A stretch of 64,000 nt of DNA from an uncultured Collinsella sp. (GTDB taxonomy: Bacteria > Actinomycetota > Coriobacteriia > Coriobacteriales > Coriobacteriaceae): NCBI GenBank assembly GCA_902475785.1, contig CABSAN010000006.1, forward strand, positions 3,605-67,604. Direction: 5' to 3'. Both the position numbers and the translations under genes were made by a program. Positions 34,309 through 41,121 of this stretch are shown here, piece by piece (position 1 is the first letter of the stretch; each line of letters starts with the position of its first letter). The notes under the pieces are model-generated. The model worked only from the letters and a program-made list of their open reading frames with translations, was not told where the DNA came from and made no database searches.

Positions 34309-34731
34309 ATGTCCTACATCCCATTTTGGATTTGCATCTTTGCCGGTGCGATGGTTGATGCCCGTGAGCGGCGGTTTCCGAATGCGCTTGCCGGCGCGTG
34401 TGCCGTGGCGGCGTTAACAGGCGTTTGGCTCGACAAAGGTGTTAATACGGCGCTTGACCACGCCGGTCTTGCGGTCATCGTCTACCTTGCCCTTGTGCTC
34501 ACTGAGTCGCTCTGGCGGCACCTCCGTCAAGCCCCCGGCATCGGCATGGGGGACGTCAAGGCGCTCTTCGCGCTTTGCACGCTCGACCCTCTGGGCGGCA
34601 TCGTGGCATTTGCCGTCGCGCTCCTGGCCCTGGCCCTCTCCTGCCTCTTCACAAAATCGCGCTCCCTGCCATTGCTGCCATTTTTGGTGCCGATATTTGC
34701 CATAATCGAGGTCGTGGGCTGCACATTGTAA
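34309..34731 (+). CDS. A24 (type IV prepilin peptidase-like) membrane protein
   Basis: A 140-residue polytopic protein with the two catalytic aspartates of the A24 family: Asp17 in MVDARERRFPN and Asp82 in GIGMGDVKALF. It lacks the N-terminal methyltransferase domain of full PilD, as in the short TadV/CpaA-like peptidases. GGAGGTG precedes ATG 34309. No pilin or secretion genes are in the window, so its substrate lies elsewhere. It ends 32 bases before dgt. Confidence 0.8.
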   Translation: MSYIPFWICIFAGAMVDARERRFPNALAGACAVAALTGVWLDKGVNTALDHAGLAVIVYLALVLTESLWRHLRQAPGIGMGDVKALFALCTLDPLGGIVAFAVALLALALSCLFTKSRSLPLLPFLVPIFAIIEVVGCTL

Positions 34732-34762
34732 CCGATTGCGCATCCTTCTTAAGGAGCATGCC

Positions 34763-36010
34763 ATGGCAACTAATCAAGAAACGGCCGTCATTAAGGCGCG
34801 CATGGACCGTATTCCGTCGGCGTTGTCGCCCGAGCTTGTCGAGCACATTTCCGCCGATCGTGCTTCGGGTTCTGTCAACCCGTATCGTTGCAACGACAAC
34901 CAGGTCATTCGTCGTATTGATCGCGCTGCCGACAAAGGCACGCTTATGCGTCCGGCGTTTATGCGCGATACCGAAAAGATTCTTCATCTTCCGGCGTACA
35001 CGCGTTATGCAGGCAAAACGCAGGTCTTCAGCTTCCGTAGCAATGACGATCTGTCGCGCCGCGGTTTGCACGTGCAGCTTGTCTCGCGCATCGCGCGCGA
35101 TATCGGTCACGCCCTGGGGCTTAACTGCGATCTGATCGAGGCGATTGGCCTGGGCCACGACTTGGGCCACACGCCTTTCGGCCATGCCGGTGAGCGCTTT
35201 CTCAACGATATCTATCACGAGCGTACCGGCCGCTTCTTTTTCCATAACGTGCAGTCGGTCCGCGTGCTCGATGCGCTGTATGGCCGCAACGTGTCGCTCC
35301 AGACGCTTGATGGCGTGCTGTGCCATAACGGCGAGTACGAGCAACGCGTGTTTGAGCTCTCGGACATGGGTTCCTTTGACCAGTTCGATCAGACGGTTGA
35401 GGGCTGCATTGCCAAGGGCTATAGCGCAATTGAGCACCTGCGTCCCATGACGCTCGAAGGCTGCGTGGTCCGCATCTCGGATATCCTTGCCTACGTTGGG
35501 CGCGATCGCCAAGACGCCATTGCGGCGGGCCTGCTGGCGCCCGACGCGTTTGACGATGGCCTGGGTGGGGCATACAACAGCTGGATCCTTACGCATGCCT
35601 CCATCGATATCGTTGAGCACAGCTATGGCAAGCCGCGCATCGAGATGAGTGAGGAGCTGTTTGAGGAAATCCGCCGAGCCAAGCGCGAGAACTACGTAAA
35701 GATCTATAGCAAGGGCGGCATCGAAGGCGATTCCGAGGCGGAGCTGCGCGAGGCGTTCGAAAAGCTCTACGACCGTTGCCTGCAGGATATAAACGAAGGT
35801 GACGAGTCCTCGTACATCTTTAAGCATCATATTTCTCGCATTCAGCAGCAGCTTTCCTACTACGATCGCGCCTATGCCTGGCAGGATGACAAGGATCAAG
35901 CGGTGGTGGATTACATCGCGAGCATGACGGACGGCTATTTCTGCGAGCTCACGAGCAAGTTGTTCCCTGGTCTGGAGTTTCCGCACCGTACCTATATTAA
36001 CGAACGGTAG
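34763..36010 (+). CDS. dgt: Deoxyguanosinetriphosphate triphosphohydrolase (dGTPase-like)
   Basis: A 415-residue HD-domain dNTP triphosphohydrolase. The GKTQVFSFRSND segment, the HD motif GLGHDLGHTPFGHAGE (about 129-144) and a downstream HNGEYEQRV block are typical. The start at ATG 34763 follows AAGGAG. Family members remove triphosphate from dGTP or other dNTPs and limit dNTP pools; the precise substrate is inferred. Confidence 0.9.
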   Translation: MATNQETAVIKARMDRIPSALSPELVEHISADRASGSVNPYRCNDNQVIRRIDRAADKGTLMRPAFMRDTEKILHLPAYTRYAGKTQVFSFRSNDDLSRRGLHVQLVSRIARDIGHALGLNCDLIEAIGLGHDLGHTPFGHAGERFLNDIYHERTGRFFFHNVQSVRVLDALYGRNVSLQTLDGVLCHNGEYEQRVFELSDMGSFDQFDQTVEGCIAKGYSAIEHLRPMTLEGCVVRISDILAYVGRDRQDAIAAGLLAPDAFDDGLGGAYNSWILTHASIDIVEHSYGKPRIEMSEELFEEIRRAKRENYVKIYSKGGIEGDSEAELREAFEKLYDRCLQDINEGDESSYIFKHHISRIQQQLSYYDRAYAWQDDKDQAVVDYIASMTDGYFCELTSKLFPGLEFPHRTYINER

Positions 36011-36070
36011 TTCGTATCTTTCCGGTATACTGTTAGTAGAAAACGTTTTTGATTGATGCACGGGATGGCT

Positions 36071-37420
36071 ATGGACGACCTTTTTTCTGCCTCGACGCGC
36101 GAGCGTTCCTTTAAAAATGCGCCGCTCGCGGTGCGCATGCGCCCCAATTCGCTCGACGAGTACGTGGGTCAGCAAAAGGCCGTCGGTAAGGGCTCGTGGC
36201 TGCGTGCTGCGATTGAGCATGACGTGCTGTCGAGTGTGATTCTGTATGGGCCGGCCGGTACGGGCAAAACGACGCTGGCCCACATTATCGCTAACCATAC
36301 CAAGAGCGAGTTTGTCGAGGTCAGCGCCGTGACGGGTACCGTGAAGGACCTGCGTCGCGTGATTGACGAGGCCAAGACGCGCCTGAATACCTACGACCGC
36401 CGCACTATTCTATTCATCGACGAGATCCATCGCTTCTCTAAGTCGCAGCAGGATGCCCTGCTGCATGCGGTTGAGGACCGCACCGTCATTATGATTGGCG
36501 CCACGACGGAGAATCCGTACTTCGAGGTCAACTCGGCGTTGCTCTCGCGTGGTCGCGTGGTGGAGCTTGAGCACTTAAAGGACGAGGACATCGCGACGCT
36601 CATCGAGCGTGCGCTCGAGGCACCGCAGGGTCTGAACGGCAAGTTCTCGGCCGATGAGGATGTGGTTAAAACCATCTGCGCGCTGGCCGCGGGTGACGCT
36701 CGTTCGGCGCTCACGACGCTCGAGCTTGCGAGCGAGATTGCCGTCACGCGTCCCGATACGGACGGGACGCCAGCGCCGGCGGCGGGGGAGCGCTATCCCA
36801 TCACCGTGGATGACGTTAAGATTGCCAACCCGCGTCGTGGTTTTTCGTATGACAAAAACGGCGACATGCACTACGACATTATCAGTGCGTTTATTAAGTC
36901 TATGCGCGGCAGCGACCCCGATGCCACGATCTATTGGCTCGCGCGCATGATTGACGCAGGGGAGGATCCCAAGTTTATTGCGCGCCGTATTATGATCCAC
37001 GCTTCTGAGGATGTTGGCAACGCCGATCCGCAGGCGCTTTTGGTGGCGCATGCCGCGTTTAAGTCTGCCGAGGTCATTGGCTATCCCGAATGTCGCATTA
37101 ACCTGGCTCAGGCTGCGCTCTATGTGTGCTTGGCGCCAAAATCCAACGCGTGCGAGGCTTCGATCGATGCGGCGCTGGCCGATATTCATAGCAGCGGCTT
37201 GCGCGAGGTGCCGAGTTATCTGCGCGACCGTCATCGCCCGGGCAGCGACGAATATGGTGTGTATAAGTATCCGCATGATTATCCCGAAGGCTGGGTCGAC
37301 CAGCGCTATTTGCCCGAGGGCCTGGAGCGCGGCGCGTTCTGGCAGCCTGCCGGCCGCGGTTGGGAAGAGTGGCGTGTGGAGCAAAGCGAGCGCGACCGTA
37401 GCGGCAACGCTCCCAAGTAG
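36071..37420 (+). CDS. rarA: Replication-associated recombination protein A (MgsA/RarA AAA ATPase)
   Basis: A protein of about 449 residues related to clamp loaders and acting at stalled forks. The N-terminal PLAVRMRPNSLDEYVGQ is diagnostic. Walker A is GPAGTGKTT, Walker B is ILFIDEIHRFSKSQQD, and sensor 1 is IGATTENPYFEVN. The C-terminal half has RRIMIHASEDVGNADP, the tetramerisation domain of this family. Several in-frame starts exist (TTG 36053, ATG 36056, 36065, 36071); 36071 is chosen for the GGG upstream and the usual MDDLF start, with little certainty. A TATACT box lies at 36026-36031. Confidence 0.92.
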   Translation: MDDLFSASTRERSFKNAPLAVRMRPNSLDEYVGQQKAVGKGSWLRAAIEHDVLSSVILYGPAGTGKTTLAHIIANHTKSEFVEVSAVTGTVKDLRRVIDEAKTRLNTYDRRTILFIDEIHRFSKSQQDALLHAVEDRTVIMIGATTENPYFEVNSALLSRGRVVELEHLKDEDIATLIERALEAPQGLNGKFSADEDVVKTICALAAGDARSALTTLELASEIAVTRPDTDGTPAPAAGERYPITVDDVKIANPRRGFSYDKNGDMHYDIISAFIKSMRGSDPDATIYWLARMIDAGEDPKFIARRIMIHASEDVGNADPQALLVAHAAFKSAEVIGYPECRINLAQAALYVCLAPKSNACEASIDAALADIHSSGLREVPSYLRDRHRPGSDEYGVYKYPHDYPEGWVDQRYLPEGLERGAFWQPAGRGWEEWRVEQSERDRSGNAPK

Positions 37421-37515
37421 GTCATTGGCGCCTCGCGCATTCCCTTTGGGTATCTTTCCCCTTCTTTGGGGTACCATGAACAGCGTCTGTATTTCGATTC
37501 CTTTGGGAGGCTTGT

Positions 37516-38109
37516 ATGAGTCCCATTCAAATCGCCCTGCTGCTACTTGCCGTTGCCGGCGTGTGGGCTGTTATCGAGCTCGCGCTCACGCTGCGCAAGA
37601 CCCGCACCGTCGTCGACTCGCTCGACAAGACGGTGAGCGACCTCAATAACACACTCGCCGAGGCACAGCCCGTGGTGGCAAAGCTCGATGGCGCCGTAGA
37701 CGAGCTTACGCCGGCACTTGCCCAGGTGGAGCCGCTGCTCAAGTCGAGCAAGACCGCGGTTGACGCCCTTACCTCCAATCTTGTAGAGGTCGAAGCCGTG
37801 GTTCGCGACATTTCCGAGGTCACGGGTAGCGTGGCCGAGGCAAGCAACGCCGTGTCGAGTGTGACCGACTCTGCGGCTGGCGCCGTGCAGAAGCTCTTCA
37901 ATAAGGTGAAGGCTCCTGCAACCGACGCCGATCGCAAGCTCGCCGCTGCCGCCGCCGAGGCCGAGCAGCCTACCGAGCGCGTTCTGATTGGTGAGGCTGA
38001 GGACGAGGACGTCGATGGTGCGGATGCGGCTCAGAAGGCCGCAGTCAAGCCTGCTCAGTATTACACCTATACGCCCGCCGAGACCTCCGAGGAGTCCTGC
38101 GATGAGTAG
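37516..38109 (+). CDS. DUF948 domain membrane-anchored protein
   Basis: A 197-residue protein with one N-terminal transmembrane helix (about 5-25) and a long coiled coil with heptad-like spacing (about 30-130), the DUF948 pattern. The rest is an Ala/Glu-rich low-complexity tail. B. subtilis YtxG is a general-stress member of this family, and here the gene overlaps an RsbW-like gene beside a SigB-like sigma factor, which fits a stress regulon link. GGGAGG precedes the ATG. No enzymatic motif is seen. Confidence 0.78.
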   Translation: MSPIQIALLLLAVAGVWAVIELALTLRKTRTVVDSLDKTVSDLNNTLAEAQPVVAKLDGAVDELTPALAQVEPLLKSSKTAVDALTSNLVEVEAVVRDISEVTGSVAEASNAVSSVTDSAAGAVQKLFNKVKAPATDADRKLAAAAAEAEQPTERVLIGEAEDEDVDGADAAQKAAVKPAQYYTYTPAETSEESCDE

Positions 38110-38479
38110 CGAAGCAACCTGCCCCATTACGCTGAGCGTTGCCGGTGATCCGCGTCTCGCGCGCTTGGTGCGCATGACGGCCGCCAACGTCGGCGCCCTG
38201 TGCTCTATGTCCGTCGATCGTATCGAGGATATTCGTATGGCCGCCGAGGAAGCCTTCATCTTTGGCTGCACGGCCGTTGATTCCGACGATATCTCGATTA
38301 AATTCGATGTCGACGAATCTCATGTGGGTATGACCTTTACCTTTGGCGATCAGGCGACTGTCGATGAGGATGACCAGGCTGCCGTATATGCCGAGCTCAT
38401 TTTGGCGAGCGTGTGCGATTCCTACGAAAAGACTACGGCGCCCCTAACGCTTTCCCTCGACCTCAAGGCGGATATCTAA
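38102..38479 (+). CDS. RsbW/SpoIIAB-like anti-sigma factor, degenerate ATPase
   Basis: A 125-residue protein of the size and position of an anti-sigma kinase: it overlaps the DUF948 gene by eight bases and ends two bases before the sigma gene. The helix IEDIRMAAEEAFIFGCT aligns with the N box of RsbW, but the Mg-binding Asn is replaced by Phe54, and no glycine-rich ATP lid (DxGxG) is visible. It could bind the sigma factor without kinase activity. The family call is based on context plus this weak similarity. Confidence 0.65.
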   Translation: MSSEATCPITLSVAGDPRLARLVRMTAANVGALCSMSVDRIEDIRMAAEEAFIFGCTAVDSDDISIKFDVDESHVGMTFTFGDQATVDEDDQAAVYAELILASVCDSYEKTTAPLTLSLDLKADI

Positions 38480-38480
38480 T

Positions 38481-39272
38481 ATGACCGAACGTTCCCGGAG
38501 CGGCAAGACCGCTTGGGACAAGGAGAAAACCCGCGAGCTGTTTCGTCGTTATAAGGAGACCGGTGATCCGGATGCCCGCGAGCAGCTCGTTATGTCCCAT
38601 ATGAACCTGGTAAGGTTTCTTGCCAACAAATTTAAGAACCGTGGCGAGCCGCTCGATGACCTTTTGCAGGTCGGCTATCTGGGCTTGCTCAAGGCTATCG
38701 ACCGCTTTGATCCCGAGCGCGGACTTGAGTTCACGACGTTTGCCACGCCCACCATCCTGGGCGAGATTAAGCGTCACTTCCGCGACAAAGGCTGGAGTGT
38801 GCGCGTGCCGCGTCGTCTGCAGGAGCTCTCTGCCAAGGTCAACCAGGCTACCGACAAGCTCACCAACGAGCTTCAGCGTTCGCCCAAGGTTGAGGAAATC
38901 GCCGATTACTTGGGCGTGACCGTCGACGAGGTGCTCGAAGCCATGGAATCGTCCTCGGCCTATACCTCGGTGCCCATCGAGGCCCCCGGTGCATCCGACT
39001 CCGACGATGCGCCTTCGATTCTCGACCGCTATGCCGACGACGACAACGAGCTCGACTTTACCGATGACCGCCTGGTGATTGAGGAGGCCATTCGCGATTT
39101 CTCGCCGCGCGAGCGCGAGGTGATCGAGCTGCGCTTTGTGAAGGGCATGACCCAGATCGAGATCGCCAAGAAGCTGGGCATCTCGCAGGTACAGGTCTCG
39201 CGCCTGCTGCGCCGTACCCTTAAGAAGATTCAAGACAAGATTGACCCCGACGGAGTGATGGTTCGTTCATGA
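38481..39272 (+). CDS. Alternative sigma factor, SigB/SigF family
   Basis: A 263-residue sigma-70 factor of the SigB/SigF/SigG group. Region 2 (NLVRFLANKFKNRGEPLDDLLQ through LEFTTFATPTILGEIKRHFRDKGW), region 3 (SVRVPRRLQELSAKV) and region 4 (REREVIELRFVKGMTQIEIA) are all intact. Region 1.1 is absent, as expected for a group 3 factor. The overlapping order DUF948, RsbW-like, sigma, AI-2E transporter suggests one stress operon. No RsbV or phosphatase is nearby. Confidence 0.92.
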   Translation: MTERSRSGKTAWDKEKTRELFRRYKETGDPDAREQLVMSHMNLVRFLANKFKNRGEPLDDLLQVGYLGLLKAIDRFDPERGLEFTTFATPTILGEIKRHFRDKGWSVRVPRRLQELSAKVNQATDKLTNELQRSPKVEEIADYLGVTVDEVLEAMESSSAYTSVPIEAPGASDSDDAPSILDRYADDDNELDFTDDRLVIEEAIRDFSPREREVIELRFVKGMTQIEIAKKLGISQVQVSRLLRRTLKKIQDKIDPDGVMVRS

Positions 39273-40681
39273 GTGAGCACCCCCAACAAACCGACCGCAC
39301 GCTTCGCGATACCCGTATTCTGACGCTGCGCATTTGGGGCGTCGTCGGCTGCATTGTCATCGCTGCCGTCATCTTTAACCTTATGGGCATCCTGGCGCCG
39401 GTTATCGAGTTTTTGGCAGTCGGCTCCATCATCGCCTTTGTGATGTCGCCGATCACCAACTGGCTCGAGCACCATGGTGTGAATCGCGGCATCGGTTCGC
39501 TCATCGCGCTTATTGTGGTCGTTGCCGTGCTCGTCGGCGTCGTTTGCATCTTGTCGCCGATTCTCTTTGGTCAGATCATGGAAGTCCTGAGCCGCCTGCC
39601 CGAGCAGCTTCGTGTTGCCGGTGGCGACCTCAATGAGATGATCTCGCATGCCAAGACGCTCAACAACACGCCGCTCAAGGAGTATCTGGACGATAACCTT
39701 TCTTCGCTCGTTACGGTGGCGTCCAAGTATGTCTCACAGATTGCCGCCGAGCTTGGCCGTGGTGTATTCCCCCTCATCACCAATACCGCGTCGCAGCTGT
39801 TTGTTATCTTTCTTGGCTTAGTGCTTGCCTATTGGTTGGCCTGCGACTATCCCCGTATGCACCACGAGGTCTGCACCATCATTGGTCAGGAAAAGGAGAC
39901 CTCGTACCGTTTTATGGTCGCGATTCTTTCGCGCTCGGTCGGCGGCTACATGCGTGGCATGGTCGTAACGTCGATCTGCGGTGGCATCCTCGCCTTTATC
40001 GGCTTTACGATCATCGGGCATCCGTATGCCGCACTCATGGCCATCTTTACCGGCATCATGCACTTGGTTCCGGTTGTTGGACCCTGGGTGAGCGCGGCGA
40101 TCGCCACGGTGCTCGGCTTTATGTTCAGCCCGATGCTGGCGTTATGGACCTTGATCGTGACTATGGTGGCACAAAATGTCACCGACAACGTCATTTCGCC
40201 TAAGGTCATGCAGAGCTCGGTCCAGGTGCATCCCATCATGAGCCTGACGGCCCTCGTTATTGGTTCGGCACTCATGGGCCCCATCGGCATGGTCATCGCC
40301 ATTCCGCTGTGCGCGGCTCTGAAGGGTATCTTCGTGTATTACTTCGAGAACGAGACCGGCCGCCAGCTTGTGGCATACGATGGTGCCGTGTTTAAGGGCA
40401 CGCCGTATCGCGATGCCGAGGGCAACCCGGTCGCCGCCTATGACGCGCTTGGAGACGATACGTTCATCTATGAGTCCGAGCTCATCGGCAACGAAACCGC
40501 GCCCGAGGCCCAGGCTATGCCCAAGCCTGAGCTCGATAATCCCTGGATTAAGCTGTCGGGTCTTCAGCCCGACGCGACAGGCTTTTTCAAGAACCCCTTC
40601 GCCAAGGATGACGATTCCAATACGGACGACGACACCAAAACCGGCATCGACGGTTCCATGGACGATTCGGATTCCAAATAG
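39269..40681 (+). CDS. AI-2E family transporter
   Basis: A 470-residue integral membrane protein of the AI-2E exporter/PerM family, with about eight hydrophobic helices and the typical NVISPKVMQSSVQVHP loop and GSALMGPIGMVIAIPL segment. A long hydrophilic C-terminal tail (about 360-470), rich in Asp near its end, is unusual in length. The start overlaps the sigma gene stop by four bases. The substrate is unknown; the AI-2 name is historical. Confidence 0.9.
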   Translation: MSEHPQQTDRTLRDTRILTLRIWGVVGCIVIAAVIFNLMGILAPVIEFLAVGSIIAFVMSPITNWLEHHGVNRGIGSLIALIVVVAVLVGVVCILSPILFGQIMEVLSRLPEQLRVAGGDLNEMISHAKTLNNTPLKEYLDDNLSSLVTVASKYVSQIAAELGRGVFPLITNTASQLFVIFLGLVLAYWLACDYPRMHHEVCTIIGQEKETSYRFMVAILSRSVGGYMRGMVVTSICGGILAFIGFTIIGHPYAALMAIFTGIMHLVPVVGPWVSAAIATVLGFMFSPMLALWTLIVTMVAQNVTDNVISPKVMQSSVQVHPIMSLTALVIGSALMGPIGMVIAIPLCAALKGIFVYYFENETGRQLVAYDGAVFKGTPYRDAEGNPVAAYDALGDDTFIYESELIGNETAPEAQAMPKPELDNPWIKLSGLQPDATGFFKNPFAKDDDSNTDDDTKTGIDGSMDDSDSK

Positions 40682-40687
40682 GCTCTG

Positions 40688-40927
40688 TTAGCGTTTCTTG
40701 ATGTTGTAAAAGACAAGAAACACGAGCAAAGCGATTGATAAGGGGCCGGCTACATAGAAATAGAGAATGTCAATTGCGCGTAGAGGGCAATAAGCGTTGT
40801 CGCCGGACGTCACTGCATACAGTACGTAGCCAAATGCTGGTTGGTTTGCGTACCATTGGGAGAAGGCCAAGAGCGCTAAAAGTACTACTACCAGAAGTGC
40901 ATTCAGGACAAATCGTTTACTTTTCAT
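40688..40927 (-). CDS. Small two-helix membrane protein, unknown function
   Basis: A 79-residue protein with two hydrophobic segments (about 6-24 and 55-73), a short polar loop with CPLRAID between, and a Lys/Arg C-terminus. GGAAGGAG lies seven bases before the ATG on this strand, which supports real expression. Codon use is more A/T-rich than the neighbours. It is convergent with the AI-2E gene, whose stop lies six bases away. I do not recognise the family. Confidence 0.65.
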   Translation of the reverse strand: MKSKRFVLNALLVVVLLALLAFSQWYANQPAFGYVLYAVTSGDNAYCPLRAIDILYFYVAGPLSIALLVFLVFYNIKKR

Positions 40928-41019
40928 CGATCGCTCCTTCCGGGTGACTCTTATATGTAATTCTACAGCAGCCTTTTTTCAAAGGCTTGCTCGGTCCTAA
41001 ATAACGTGCACTTTCGCTG

Positions 41020-41049
41020 GAGGGTCGCTGTTTGGCGGCCCTCTTTTTT
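41020..41049 (+). terminator. Intrinsic terminator upstream of alaS
   Basis: A hairpin GAGGGTCGC, loop TGTTTG, GCGGCCCTC followed by TTTTTT. It lies 339 bases after the AI-2E gene and 73 before alaS, so it either ends a short upstream transcript or attenuates alaS from a distal promoter. There is too little leader for a T-box. Confidence 0.8.
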
Positions 41050-41075
41050 GCATGGGCGCGGCGGGATGGTAATAT
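41048..41075 (+). promoter_or_regulatory. Probable alaS promoter
   Basis: A TTGCAT -35 box (41048-41053) and a TAATAT -10 box (41070-41075) are separated by 16 bases. The -35 box begins in the T tract of the preceding terminator. Confidence 0.5.
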
Positions 41076-41121
41076 CGTTACGTTTGAACTGTTTCGATGT
41101 GAAACCGAGGAGATTCCCTCT

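Noticed and set aside
40928..41121. alaS leader considered as a second T-box
   Set aside because: There is no T-box sequence (GGGTGG), no stem I elements, and the leader is too short.
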